Below are positions 8,385-17,034 of a stretch of DNA of 40,642 bases, in pieces. Each line of letters opens with the position of its first letter. Position 1 is the first letter of the stretch. Origin of the DNA: CAZIOH01 sp964540815 (lineage in GTDB: Bacteria; Myxococcota_A; Polyangia; Fen-1088); the NCBI GenBank assembly GCA_964540815.1, contig CAZIOH010000058.1, positions 1 to 40,642 on the forward strand, read 5' to 3'. Both the position numbers and the translations under genes were made by a program. The notes below the pieces were generated by a model that saw nothing but the letters and a program-made list of their open reading frames with translations, was not told the DNA's origin and made no database searches.

Positions 8385-9601
8385 CTGACCTGGCCCGCGA
8401 CCTCGTCCGCGCGCACGCCCGAGAAGGCCCGATCGAAGAGCTGTCGGAAGTCGCCCTCACCGACCGGCCGCGGGTTGTTCGCGTGGCAGACATCGTGGAC
8501 CGCGATCTCGACCAGACGGTCGAGGTGCTTGCGGTCGACGCCCGCCTCGGTCAACGTGCGCGGGATTCCGAGGTGCGCCTCGAGCGCGCGCAGCCAGCCC
8601 ATGAAGCCGTCGGCGGTCGGGGCCGCGCCCACCGCCGCCCCCAGGCGACCCAGCCGATCGGCCACCACCGCGCGGTTGAAGTCCATGGCATAGGGCAGGA
8701 CGATTCCATTGGCCAGCCCGTGGTGCACGTCGCAGACGGTGGACAGCGCGTGCGCGAGGGAGTGGGTCACCCCGAGCCCTTTTTGAAAAGCCACGCCGCC
8801 CATCAACGCCGCGTTCAGCATGAGCCCGCGGGCCTCGACGTGACGGGCGTCGGCCGCCAGCTCCCGCTCTCCGTTCTCGATCCGCCGGGCGAAGTCCACG
8901 CAGACCGGCAGGTTGGCGGCCGCCAGGCGCAATCCCTCGAGCGCGATGCCGTCGCACATCGGGTGAAATCCCTTGGCGAGGAAGGACTCCACGAGGTGGG
9001 TGACCGCGTCCATCCCCGTCGCGGCCGTGACCCTCGAGGGCAGCCCGACCGTCAGCTCGGGGTCGACGAGGACGCGCACCGCGAGCAAGCGCGGCGAGAA
9101 GATGATCTTCTTGACGTGGGTCTCGTCGACCGAGATCACCGTGCTCCGGCCCACCTCGCTCCCGGTGCCCGCGGTGGTGGGCACGGCGATGAACGCCGGG
9201 ATCTTCTGATCGATCGGGCGGGCGCCGGGCAGATCGTCCTCGTAGTCGAAGAGATCCCCCGGGTGGTGGACCATGAGTGCGATGGCTTTTGCCACGTCGA
9301 TGGCCGCGCCGCCCCCGATGGCCACGATGGCATCGGCGCCGGCCGCGCGGAACGCCGCCACCCCGCTCGTGACCTGCGCCTTGACCGGGTTGCCCCAGAT
9401 CCCCGAGAAGACCGCCGCGTCGATGCCGGCGTCCGCGAGCAGCTTCCGGGTGCCGACCACCGGCCGCAGACCGGCCAGGCCCTGATCCGTCACGATCAGC
9501 GGGCGGCGGAGGCCGAGCTCACCGAGGACCGCCGGGAGCAGCCCGATCGCCCCCGGGCCGGACTGGATTCGGGTCGGGAAGTTGTACTGGTCGAACGCCA
9601 T
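8381..9601 (-). CDS. Iron-containing alcohol dehydrogenase
   Basis: The 406-residue protein is a group III, metal-dependent alcohol dehydrogenase. It has the NAD-binding GGGAAID (96-102), PTTAGTGSE, and the four expected metal ligands D198, H202, H280 and H294 (GMDAVTH, GVTHSLAH, VHHGLANG). It would interconvert a primary alcohol and its aldehyde. The ATG at 9601 has GGAGG 6 nt upstream, 46 bp after the end of the ligase gene. Its place between a gamma-glutamyl ligase and the hydrolase/aldehyde dehydrogenase suggests a gamma-glutamylated amino alcohol as substrate, which is inference. The leader holds a 9-bp direct repeat (ttctcgcag twice) at 9614-9631. Confidence 0.92.
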   Translation of the reverse strand: MAFDQYNFPTRIQSGPGAIGLLPAVLGELGLRRPLIVTDQGLAGLRPVVGTRKLLADAGIDAAVFSGIWGNPVKAQVTSGVAAFRAAGADAIVAIGGGAAIDVAKAIALMVHHPGDLFDYEDDLPGARPIDQKIPAFIAVPTTAGTGSEVGRSTVISVDETHVKKIIFSPRLLAVRVLVDPELTVGLPSRVTAATGMDAVTHLVESFLAKGFHPMCDGIALEGLRLAAANLPVCVDFARRIENGERELAADARHVEARGLMLNAALMGGVAFQKGLGVTHSLAHALSTVCDVHHGLANGIVLPYAMDFNRAVVADRLGRLGAAVGAAPTADGFMGWLRALEAHLGIPRTLTEAGVDRKHLDRLVEIAVHDVCHANNPRPVGEGDFRQLFDRAFSGVRADEVAGQVR

Positions 9602-9647
9602 CGCGGTCCTCCAATTCTCGCAGTTCTCGCAGTTCTGGGATGTCTGT

Positions 9648-11030
9648 TCAGATGATCTGGAAATAGCGCGCCAGCTCCCAATCGGAAACGGCTTTCCCAA
9701 ATTGTTGCCATTCCCAGTGGCGCGTCGCCGAGAAGTGCTCCACGAACTCCGCGCCGAAGAGCTCGTGCGCGATCTTCGAGCGCTCGAAGCGCTGCGCCGC
9801 CTCCTCGAGGGTGCGCGGCAGCCGCGGCGCCGACGCGTCGGCGTACCCGCTGCCGGTGACCGCGGGTGAGGGCAGCGGCAGCTGGTTGCGGATGCCATAG
9901 AGCCCGCTGGCGAGGGTCGCGGCCAGCGCCAGGTACGGGTTTCCGTCGGAGCCCGTGACCCGGGTCTCGATGCGGGTCGACTTCGGCCCGGCCTGGATCA
10001 CGCGGAGCGCCGTGGTCCGGTTGTCGATGCCCCAGTTGGCGCGGGTGGGGGCCCAGGCCCCCTCGACCAGGCGCTTGTAGCTGTTGACGGTCGGGGCATA
10101 CATCGGCAGGACGTCCGGCAGGCAGTGCAGCTGTCCCGCCAGGTAGTGTTCGAACACCTCGCTCAGCTGGCCCGGGCGCGCGTCGTCGAAGAACAGGTTC
10201 CGCTTCTGTTCGGCGTCCCACAGGCTCTGGTGGATGTGGCCGCTGCAGCCGGGCAGGCTGGCGTTCCACTTGGCCATGAAGGACGGGATGATCCCGAAGC
10301 GGTGGGCGATCTCCTTTGCCCCTGACTTGAACAGCACGGCCCGGTCGGCGGCCTCGACCGGATCGGAGTAGAGGATCGCCGCCTCGAGCACCCCGGGGCC
10401 GGTCTCGGTGTGCAGCCCCTCGATGGGGACCCGAAAGGCCGCCATCTCGTCGAAGAGCGCGTTGATGTAATCCCGGTTCTGGGCCAGGCGCAGCAACGAA
10501 TACCCGAACATCCCCGGGGTCATTGGCTGGGGCTGGCGGAACTGCTTGTCCTCCAGCGACTGCGCGGTCTCGCGAAAGTTGAAGAACTCGTACTCGAGCG
10601 AGGCGCAGGCCGAAAAGCCGCTCTGGGTCAGCTGGCCCACCACCCGCTTGAGCAGCTGGCGCGGACAGATGGCGAGCGGGCCGCCGTCGGCGTTGCGAAA
10701 ATCCCCCAGGAAGAACGGGACCCCCCCGTCCCAGGGGATCTCCCGGAAGGTCGACAGATCGATCTGCGCCAGCGCATCCGGATACCCGGAATGCCATCCG
10801 GTGTAACGAACGTTGTCGTAGCAGACGTCCGCCGCATCCCAGCCGAACACCACGTTGCAAAATCCGAAGCCACCGGTCGACTTGTCCACCGCCGACAGGA
10901 ACTTGTCCCGGTGAATGTACTTGCCCCGCAGGACTCCGTCCGTGTCGACGATCGCCACCTTGACCTTGATCGAGGGGGACTGCTTGATGCGTTTGATGGT
11001 TTCCTCGACGTTGAGGGGCGCCCTGGCCAT
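9648..11030 (-). CDS. Glutamine-synthetase-like gamma-glutamyl ligase (PuuA/GlnA3 type)
   Basis: The 460-residue protein has the full glutamine synthetase fold: metal-binding LEYEF (E146, E148), E209 and E216 in HTETGPGVLE, the GCSGHIHQSL His motif, NWGIDNRTTALRV, and RIETR...NPYLALA. It belongs to the branch used by PuuA and the GlnA3/GlnA4 enzymes, which join glutamate to an amine instead of ammonia using ATP. It is the first gene of the operon. I placed the start at the ATG at 11030, where the fold begins; an upstream in-frame extension to 11120 looks noncoding. A TAAACT hexamer lies only 5 bp before this ATG and no Shine-Dalgarno is visible. The true amine is not decided by sequence. Confidence 0.92.
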   Translation of the reverse strand: MARAPLNVEETIKRIKQSPSIKVKVAIVDTDGVLRGKYIHRDKFLSAVDKSTGGFGFCNVVFGWDAADVCYDNVRYTGWHSGYPDALAQIDLSTFREIPWDGGVPFFLGDFRNADGGPLAICPRQLLKRVVGQLTQSGFSACASLEYEFFNFRETAQSLEDKQFRQPQPMTPGMFGYSLLRLAQNRDYINALFDEMAAFRVPIEGLHTETGPGVLEAAILYSDPVEAADRAVLFKSGAKEIAHRFGIIPSFMAKWNASLPGCSGHIHQSLWDAEQKRNLFFDDARPGQLSEVFEHYLAGQLHCLPDVLPMYAPTVNSYKRLVEGAWAPTRANWGIDNRTTALRVIQAGPKSTRIETRVTGSDGNPYLALAATLASGLYGIRNQLPLPSPAVTGSGYADASAPRLPRTLEEAAQRFERSKIAHELFGAEFVEHFSATRHWEWQQFGKAVSDWELARYFQII

Positions 11031-11174
11031 GCGATAGTTTACCCCAACGTGGCCGGCCGCGGGCCTGGTCTGGTCGCCTCGACGCGCTCGGGACACCATC
11101 CTGTTCGTCGGGGCACGCACCGGCGCGGTTTTGGGTTAAGGTCCGCAGCCAAGCGGGGGCCGAGAGATTGCCGC

Positions 11175-12125
11175 ATGAACGACATCGCCATTCGGATAAA
11201 GGGACTGGTCAAGAAGTACGCCGACGTGGTGGCGGTCGACGGGCTCGATCTCGAGGTCGAGCGCGGCGAGTGCTTCGGCCTGCTCGGGCCGAACGGCGCC
11301 GGCAAGACCACCACCATCGAGATCATGGAGGGCCTCAACACCCCCACCGCCGGGACTGTCGAGATGCTCGGGCGCGACTGGGCGCACCACGGCGACGAGC
11401 TGCGGGCGCGCATCGGGGTGGCCCTGCAGGAGACCAAGCTGTTCGACCGGCTCACGGTCGAGGAGACCCTGCGGCTCTTCCGCACCTTCTACCCGTCCGA
11501 TCGGGCGCTCGAGGTCGAGACCCTGCTCACCGAGTTACAGCTCGGTGACAAGCGGCGGGCCTGGGTGCAGAAGCTGTCGGGCGGGCAACGCCAGCGCCTG
11601 GCCGTCGCGCTGGCGCTGGTCGGGGATCCGGACGTGCTGTTCCTCGACGAGCCGACCACCGGGCTCGACCCCCAATCGCGTCGCGCCCTGTGGGACACGG
11701 TGGCGTCCCTCAGAAGCCGTGGCAAGACCGTGGTGCTCACCACCCACTACATGGACGAGGCCGAACACCTGTGCGATCGGGTGGCCATCGTGGATCACGG
11801 CCGGCGTATCGCCCTCGGGACGCCGGCCGCGCTGATCGACGACATCGGCGGCCACCACCTGGTGGAGCTCTCCTCGGTCCCGAGCTTGCAGGCCGAGGTG
11901 TTCACCGACCTCGTGGGTGTGCGCGCCGTGCGCGCGTCGCAGCGAGATCGCAGCGAGCCGCAGGACGGGCTGGTGCTGTCCATCGACGAGCCGCACGTGA
12001 CGTTGCCGGCGCTGTTCCAGCGCCTCGCCGAACGCGGGGCCAAGCCCACCCGCCTGGTCTCGCGGACCGCCACCCTCGACGACGTGTTCCTCTCCCTGAC
12101 CGGGCGCACCCTGCGCGAGGATTGA
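11175..12125 (+). CDS. ABC transporter ATP-binding protein (ABC-2 exporter)
   Basis: The 316-residue nucleotide-binding subunit has Walker A GPNGAGKTTT, the Q-loop region, signature LSGGQRQRL, Walker B VLFLDEPTTGLDP and the H-loop THYMDEAE. A C-terminal domain of about 100 residues follows, as in CcmA/DrrA/NatA-type exporters. It energises the permease encoded 93 bp downstream. The start is the ATG at 11175; a TAAGGT hexamer at about 11136 could be the -10. It is divergent from the glutamyl-ligase operon. The exported substrate (drug, lipid or polymer) cannot be read from the sequence. Confidence 0.94.
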   Translation: MNDIAIRIKGLVKKYADVVAVDGLDLEVERGECFGLLGPNGAGKTTTIEIMEGLNTPTAGTVEMLGRDWAHHGDELRARIGVALQETKLFDRLTVEETLRLFRTFYPSDRALEVETLLTELQLGDKRRAWVQKLSGGQRQRLAVALALVGDPDVLFLDEPTTGLDPQSRRALWDTVASLRSRGKTVVLTTHYMDEAEHLCDRVAIVDHGRRIALGTPAALIDDIGGHHLVELSSVPSLQAEVFTDLVGVRAVRASQRDRSEPQDGLVLSIDEPHVTLPALFQRLAERGAKPTRLVSRTATLDDVFLSLTGRTLRED

Positions 12126-12164
12126 GGCGCGGAAGATCCAGCGGCTCCATGCGGCGTGTGACAC

Positions 12165-12189
12165 ATGACACCAACATGACACCAACATG
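12165..12189 (+). repeat. 11-bp tandem repeat in exporter intergenic
   Basis: The unit atgacaccaac occurs twice in a row, followed by a third atg, between the ATPase and permease genes. It is short and probably incidental. Confidence 0.5.
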
Positions 12190-12218
12190 TCGACCAAATC
12201 CCTGAGGAGCCGGAGCCC

Positions 12219-13277
12219 ATGAGCCTGTCGCAGTCGCCCCTGTTCGCCCTCGGCGCGTCCCGGATTCGCACCTTCCTGCGCGAGCCGGGCGCGGTGTTCT
12301 GGACCTTTGGGTTTCCGCTGCTGATCACGGTGGCGCTCGGCATCGCGTTTCGCAACCAGGGTCCGGGGCGCTTCCCGGTCGCCCTCGTCGAGGGCCCGGG
12401 GGCCGAGGGGCTGGCCGTCGAGCTCGCCCATGACCCCGCCATCGCGGCGCGGGTGTCGTCGGCGGCGGAGGCGGCCCAGCTGTTGCGAACCGGTGGGGTG
12501 CTGGTGGTCGTGTCCCTCGGCGGCGAGGGCGCCGGGCGGGCAGGGGAGGTGGTCTACACCTTCGATCCCTCCCGGCCCGACGCACCCGCCGCCCGGCGGG
12601 CCCTCGACGATCACCTGCAGCGGCGCTCCGGGAGGCGGGACGTGCTGCTCACACGCGATCGGGTGACGGTGGTGCAGGGCGCGCGCTACGTCGACTGGCT
12701 GGTCCCGGGGCTGCTCGGGATGCAGCTCCTCAGCGGGGCGCTGTGGGGGACCGCGTGGAACATCGTGACCGCGCGGCAGCGCAAGCTGCTCAAGCGCCTG
12801 GCCGCCACGCCCATGCGTCGCGGCCACTACCTGCTGTCGTTTCGCCTGGCGGGTCTGGTGTTCGTCCCGGTCCAGACCATCGTGCTCTTCGTGTTTGCGC
12901 GGCTCACGTTCGGGGTGGTGATCCACGGGAGCTGGCTCGCCGTCCTGGTGCTCGCGCTGCTCGCCTCCTGGTCGTTCGCCGGGCTCGGCCTGCTGTGCGC
13001 GGCCCGGGCGGAGAACACCGAGACCGCCAATGGCCTCATCAACCTCGTCACCATGCCGATGTTCGTGCTCTCGGGGGTGTTCTTCTCGTCGGCGCGCTTC
13101 CCGGCGCTGGTCCAGCCGGCGATTCGATTGCTGCCGCTCAGCGCCTTCAACGAGGCTCTCCGGCACGTCGTCAACGACGGCGCGTCCCTCTTCTCGCAGG
13201 CTCTGCCGATCGCGGTGCTGGTCGCCTGGGGCGTGACCAGCTCCGTGGTGGCCCTGCGCCTCTTCCGCTGGACGTGA
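12219..13277 (+). CDS. ABC-2 type transporter permease
   Basis: The 352-residue integral membrane protein begins with an amphipathic segment and one transmembrane helix (residues ~25-45). An extracytoplasmic region of about 120 residues follows, then a C-terminal block of about five helices (from ~150 on). Conserved ABC-2 features include WNIVTARQRKLLKRLAATPMRR and the late LPLSAFNEALR. It pairs with the preceding ATPase as the membrane half of an exporter, probably as a dimer. GAGGAGCC lies just before the ATG. Nothing odd is seen. Confidence 0.92.
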   Translation: MSLSQSPLFALGASRIRTFLREPGAVFWTFGFPLLITVALGIAFRNQGPGRFPVALVEGPGAEGLAVELAHDPAIAARVSSAAEAAQLLRTGGVLVVVSLGGEGAGRAGEVVYTFDPSRPDAPAARRALDDHLQRRSGRRDVLLTRDRVTVVQGARYVDWLVPGLLGMQLLSGALWGTAWNIVTARQRKLLKRLAATPMRRGHYLLSFRLAGLVFVPVQTIVLFVFARLTFGVVIHGSWLAVLVLALLASWSFAGLGLLCAARAENTETANGLINLVTMPMFVLSGVFFSSARFPALVQPAIRLLPLSAFNEALRHVVNDGASLFSQALPIAVLVAWGVTSSVVALRLFRWT

Positions 13278-13433
13278 AGGCGCCGCGCGTGACCTTCCCG
13301 CCCCAGGCGAAGGCCTCTGACCCCCGCGCTTCCTGGTTCGGGTTCGAAGCCCGCGTCGTCGTCGGCGCTCGCCTCGCGGGATGGGGGCGTGATACGTTCT
13401 TGCTTTCATCATCGGCACTGGCGGGAGGATCGA

Positions 13434-14537
13434 ATGATGCGCGCAACTCGCAGCTTGTTCGTGACCGTGGGTTTGCTCTCGATGGCCCCCTTTGCCGCGG
13501 CAGCTCCCAGCGCCGCGGGCTCGGGGCCCGCCTCGGTTGACATCACCTGGATGTCGATCTCGAACGTGTACTACGAGCTCGGCTCGTTCGGAGTGTTGAC
13601 CGACGGGTACTTCACGCGCCTGCAGGCCCAGAACTTCTTTGGTGGGGGCGGGGGCCTCGCCCAGACCCGCAGCGCGAGCACGCCCGACGCCGCTCTCGTG
13701 AAGCGGGTGCTCGGCGCGATCACCGGCGACGCATCCACGATCGGCCTGTTGCTCACCGGACACAGCCACTTCGACCACGCGTTCGACACCGCGACCTGGT
13801 CGGCGTTGACGGGCGCGCCGATCATCGGCGCGCGCAGCACCTGCCTCCAGGCACAAGCTCAGGCCATCCCCGTGGACCGGTGCACCACCGTGGTCGGCGG
13901 AGAGAAGATCGCCGTCACCGGTGGCGTGACCATGCGGGTGATCCGCTGGAACCACAGCGGCGACCACCTCGGCAACCCCGAGCAGCACGACCCGGTCGAG
14001 CTCGCGGCGGTCCCGGTCCCGGACCCGGCAACGGGGGGGCTGCATGCCGGCGTGGCCGAGGACTTTCCGAACGGCGGCGGTGGGCGCGCCTTCCTCTTCA
14101 CGGTGGACGCGCCGGGCGGGCCCTTCAGCTGGTTCTTTCAGAACTCCGCCAGTCCTTCCGACCTCAACGCCGCGATCGTGGTCGACGGCACCAACTACGG
14201 CGCCCCCCTCGTCAACCTCAAGGCGGCTCTGCAAGACGCCGGTCTCGCCGGGGTCGACCTGTGGATCGGCAGCGGCGGCGCCCAGGTGGCCCAGCTCGTC
14301 TTGCCGATCCTCAAGCCGAAGGCCTATCTTCCCGTGCACTGGGACGGTCTGTGGGGTGCCTTCCTCTCCGGTGTCCCCAGCAAGTACAACGATTCGAGCC
14401 TCGCCTCCCTGCTGTCGCGCGCAGGTGTGAAGCTCCTCAAGCCGGTGCAGTACATGGACAAGTGGCGCCTCGATGCGAGCGGCGTCAAGTCGGTCCCCAA
14501 CGTCGCCGTCAAGCAGGCCCTCGGCTTCTCGCCATAG
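13434..14537 (+). CDS. Secreted metallo-beta-lactamase-fold hydrolase
   Basis: The 367-residue protein starts at the first of two adjacent ATGs, with GGGAGG upstream. Residues 1-24 form a signal peptide ending in AAAAP. The zinc motif HSHFDH gives H110, H112, D114 and H115, and WNHSGDHLG and LPVHWDGLW supply candidate later ligands. The fold is shared by lactonases, phosphodiesterases and other zinc hydrolases; the substrate is unknown. The signal peptide indicates action in the periplasm or outside the cell. It stands alone, after the exporter genes and convergent with truC. Confidence 0.85.
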   Translation: MMRATRSLFVTVGLLSMAPFAAAAPSAAGSGPASVDITWMSISNVYYELGSFGVLTDGYFTRLQAQNFFGGGGGLAQTRSASTPDAALVKRVLGAITGDASTIGLLLTGHSHFDHAFDTATWSALTGAPIIGARSTCLQAQAQAIPVDRCTTVVGGEKIAVTGGVTMRVIRWNHSGDHLGNPEQHDPVELAAVPVPDPATGGLHAGVAEDFPNGGGGRAFLFTVDAPGGPFSWFFQNSASPSDLNAAIVVDGTNYGAPLVNLKAALQDAGLAGVDLWIGSGGAQVAQLVLPILKPKAYLPVHWDGLWGAFLSGVPSKYNDSSLASLLSRAGVKLLKPVQYMDKWRLDASGVKSVPNVAVKQALGFSP

Positions 14538-14569
14538 ACCGGGGGCGCCGCGCCTTCGGATCCCGCGGC

Positions 14570-15358
14570 TCAGGGGGAAAGGGCCGCCGTCGCCCGGCGG
14601 CTGTCGGTGTCGGGGCCCGAGGGGTCGGCGGCGAGCCGCAGCAGGATCTCCGCCAGCTCGGGCGGCAGTGGGGCATCGAAGGTCATCCGGTGGTCCGACG
14701 GGTCCCCGGGGCCGCGGGCTTCTGGGTGATGCGGGGGCTGGAGGCGGACCGTGGCGGCGTGGAGGAACATGCGCCCGAGGCCGTGGCGCTGGCGAAACCA
14801 GCGGTTGTGCAGCCCCTTGCCGTAGTTCACGTCGCCGATGACCGGACAGGAGATGTGCTTGAGGTGGCGGCGGATCTGATGCAGGCGGCCGGTCTCGGGT
14901 CGGGCTTCGACCAACGCGTAGCGGCCGTAGGTGGCGAGCGTGTGCACGTGGGTGCGGGCAGGGACCCTCGTCGCGCCCGGTCCCTCGTCGCTCGGGATCG
15001 GCTGGTCTATCCACTGGGTGCGTGGGGCGGGGATGCCGCGCACCAGCGCGAGGTAGCGCTTCTCCACCGCGCCCGCCGCGAAGGCGGCGCCGAGCACGCG
15101 GGCGGTGGCGGCGTCCAGCGCCAGCACCAGGACCCCGCTCGTGCCGCGATCCAGGCGATGCACCGGGAACACCGCGCGCCCGAGCTGGATGCGCAGCCGC
15201 TCCGTGAGCACATCGCGCTCCCGGGCCCAGCCGCGGTGAACCGCCACGCCGGCTGGCTTGTTGATCACCACCATCCCGGCGTCGAGGAAGAGCACCGGAA
15301 CGTCCCCGCGCGTGCCGGGGCTCGCCGGGCCCTGGTGCTCGGGCTCGTGAACGTCCAT
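14570..15358 (-). CDS. truC: tRNA pseudouridine synthase C-like (RluA family)
   Basis: The 262-residue protein has the RluA-family catalytic motif VHRLDRGTSGVL with the nucleophile D70. INKPAGVAVHRGW near the start, GRLHQIRRHLKHISCPVIGD and RMFLHA resemble TruC, which makes pseudouridine 65 in tRNA. There is no S4 domain, as expected for TruC. I placed the start at the ATG at 15358; an in-frame start at 15406 would overlap the epimerase gene. The C-terminal ~25 residues are low complexity. A related RluA-type specificity is possible. Confidence 0.85.
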   Translation of the reverse strand: MDVHEPEHQGPASPGTRGDVPVLFLDAGMVVINKPAGVAVHRGWARERDVLTERLRIQLGRAVFPVHRLDRGTSGVLVLALDAATARVLGAAFAAGAVEKRYLALVRGIPAPRTQWIDQPIPSDEGPGATRVPARTHVHTLATYGRYALVEARPETGRLHQIRRHLKHISCPVIGDVNYGKGLHNRWFRQRHGLGRMFLHAATVRLQPPHHPEARGPGDPSDHRMTFDAPLPPELAEILLRLAADPSGPDTDSRRATAALSP

Positions 15359-15384
15359 TTGCGGCCGACCGCCGCGGCCTCGGC

Positions 15385-16326
15385 TCAGCGGCTCTTCGAA
15401 TACCACTCGAGCGTTCGCCGCAGACCCTCGGGAAAGTCGATGGCGCCCCGATAGCCCAGCACCCGCCGGGCCGCCTCGATGTCGGCCAGGGAATGCATGA
15501 CGTCCCCCACGCGGCGCGGGGCATAGGTGATGGGAATGGGGTGACCAAGCAGCGGCTCGAGCTGCTTGACGACCTCGTTGAGCGTGGTGGCCGTCCCGAC
15601 CGCCACGTTGAACACCTTGCCCGAGGCCCCGGGCGCCGAGGCGGCCGCCAGGTTGGCTTCGACCGTGTTGTCGATGAAGCAGAAGTCGCGCGACTGCGTC
15701 CCGTCCCCGTAGATGGTGACACCCTTCCCAGCCAGCGCCGCGGTGATGAAGCGTGGGATGACCGCCGCGTACTCGGAGGCCGGGTCCTGGCGCGGTCCGA
15801 AGACGTTGAAGTAGCGCAGCGAGACCGTCTCGAGCCCGTACGCCCCCGCGTAGACCTGCAGGTAGTACTCACCGGCCAGCTTGGAGACCGCATACGGAGA
15901 CAGGGGCGCCGGAGACATGGTCTCCACCTTCGGCAAGACGGGGGTGTCCCCGTAAGCCGACGACGAGGCCGCGTAGACCACCCGGCGGACGCCTGCCTTC
16001 TTGGCCTGGTGCAGGAGCTTCAAGGTGGCGGTGGCGTTCGAATCGTGGCTGCCGATGGGATCGACCAGCGATCTAGGCACGGACGGGATGGCCGCCTCGT
16101 GGAAGACCACCTCGACGCCGGCGAGGGCGCGCTCCAGCATCGACTCGTCGCGCACGTCACCTTCGAGGAATTCGATGTCGCTCGCGACTTCGGCCAGATT
16201 CGACCGTCGGCCGGTCGAAAGGTTGTCGAGCACTCGAACGCGATCTCCCCGCGTGAGCAACGCTCGAACGATCGCCGAGCCGATGAAGCCGGCACCACCC
16301 GTCACGACGTACAAGGAAGAAGCCAT
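15385..16326 (-). CDS. NAD-dependent sugar-nucleotide epimerase/dehydratase
   Basis: The 313-residue extended short-chain dehydrogenase has the NAD motif GGAGFIGS (10-17), a catalytic Ser region (SSSAYGD), Y145 and K149 in SPYAVSK, and LRYFNVFGPRQDP. These fit the UDP-glucose or UDP-N-acetylglucosamine 4-epimerase branch (GalE/WbpP-like), which feeds cell-surface polysaccharide. Substrate specificity is not decided. The start is the ATG at 16326; TACTTT precedes a GGAAGG that abuts the start codon. truC follows 26 bp downstream and may be co-transcribed. Confidence 0.9.
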   Translation of the reverse strand: MASSLYVVTGGAGFIGSAIVRALLTRGDRVRVLDNLSTGRRSNLAEVASDIEFLEGDVRDESMLERALAGVEVVFHEAAIPSVPRSLVDPIGSHDSNATATLKLLHQAKKAGVRRVVYAASSSAYGDTPVLPKVETMSPAPLSPYAVSKLAGEYYLQVYAGAYGLETVSLRYFNVFGPRQDPASEYAAVIPRFITAALAGKGVTIYGDGTQSRDFCFIDNTVEANLAAASAPGASGKVFNVAVGTATTLNEVVKQLEPLLGHPIPITYAPRRVGDVMHSLADIEAARRVLGYRGAIDFPEGLRRTLEWYSKSR

Positions 16327-16409
16327 CCTTCCAAAGTACCGGAACGAGCGGATTTTTGGAAGGGTGCGTCGACAGGTGGCCGGGTGGCCGGTGCCGATCT
16401 CGGGTGAAT

Positions 16410-16427
16410 GTGGGTGTGCTCACCCAC
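16410..16427. repeat. 7-bp perfect hairpin upstream of epimerase
   Basis: GTGGGTG and CACCCAC pair around a TGCT loop, 84 bp upstream of the epimerase ATG. It could be structural or regulatory; no T-run follows on either strand. Confidence 0.45.
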
Positions 16428-16569
16428 TCTTCCCTTCCAGATGCGCCCCATGCGCCACACCCGCGCTTTTGACCGGACTCGAACCGACAGCTCCGGCGCG
16501 CTCCCACATGGGCTCCGAGGCGCGACCTTCAGTCCCGCTGCCGCTGTTCGCGATCGCTCGCGCTCGCGC

Positions 16570-16629
16570 AAAAAAAAAGCGGTGCGAGATACCTAGCTCC
16601 AGCCCCCTGGTCTAGGTGTCTCACACCGC
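16570..16629 (-). terminator. Strong intrinsic terminator, minus strand, orphan
   Basis: An 18-bp stem (arms 16579-16596 and 16612-16629, one C-A mismatch and one possible G-U pair by eye) with a 15-nt loop is followed on the minus strand by nine T residues (plus-strand A run 16570-16578). This is the textbook layout of a Rho-independent terminator reading leftwards. No recognisable minus-strand gene lies upstream of it before comEC, which is on the plus strand. It therefore implies a minus-strand transcript from about 16630-17034 or from antisense transcription of comEC. Confidence 0.75.
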
Positions 16630-17034
16630 TAATCCCCCCGCCCTACCTACCCACTCCATTCCCGTGTCTGTTCCCCTATTGGACCTGCTATTCAATTTTT
16701 CGATGAGGGACCTTCGTATTTAGTTTTCTGCCGAGTGTTCTATGTTGCACCGCCTTCTCCCTCTAACGATTCGGGCGATTGATTCTTCCAAATTTCCCCG
16801 ATTCCCACCGTCAAATCCCGCCCCCGTCTTTGCCCTTGCCCCCTCCGCCGACCTCCTCCCGCCTCCTCCCACCTGCCACTCGTCCCGCTGTGAAAGCTAG
16901 TCTCTGTGAACCACTGCTGCATTCATTCGATGGTTCTTTTATAGCGCCCGAATGTTTCAGCATCCTTTCGGAGGAAAGAATCTTTCGTAACAACGCCTCC
17001 GCAACCCTTCTCGGGTGCGGACGAAAACGCCGAC
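16630..17034. other. Gene-free, AT-richer region upstream of comEC; possible ncRNA
   Basis: About 400 bp with lower GC than the flanks, especially 16680-16800, and a long pyrimidine tract (plus strand) at about 16805-16890. I see no protein-like frame. Together with the leftward terminator at 16570-16629, the minus strand could encode a noncoding RNA of up to about 400 nt. I checked for tmRNA, RNase P RNA, SRP RNA and tRNA signatures and found none. TATAGC at about 16940 on the plus strand could serve the comEC promoter. Confidence 0.35.

Noticed and set aside
11535..15893. 1,452-residue minus-strand frame across the exporter, hydrolase and truC genes
   Set aside because: Composition is Arg/Pro/His-rich with no motif, and it runs opposite or out of phase with genes whose products are recognisable.
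16475..16485. tRNA-like T-arm (GGTTCGAGTCC on minus strand)
   Set aside because: The T-arm sequence is present, but a matching 7-bp acceptor stem, D arm and anticodon arm at normal spacing are not, so I do not call a tRNA. A tRNA fragment or att remnant remains possible but unsupported.
16408..16596. 62-residue plus-strand frame with DRTRTDSSG
   Set aside because: It translates across the T-arm-like sequence and the terminator A-run; it has low-complexity composition and no ribosome site.
16630..17034. tmRNA or RNase P RNA in the comEC upstream region
   Set aside because: No tRNA-like ends, no CCA, no P4 GAGGAAAGTCC motif. A weak resemblance of a G-rich segment to the tmRNA 5' end was not enough.
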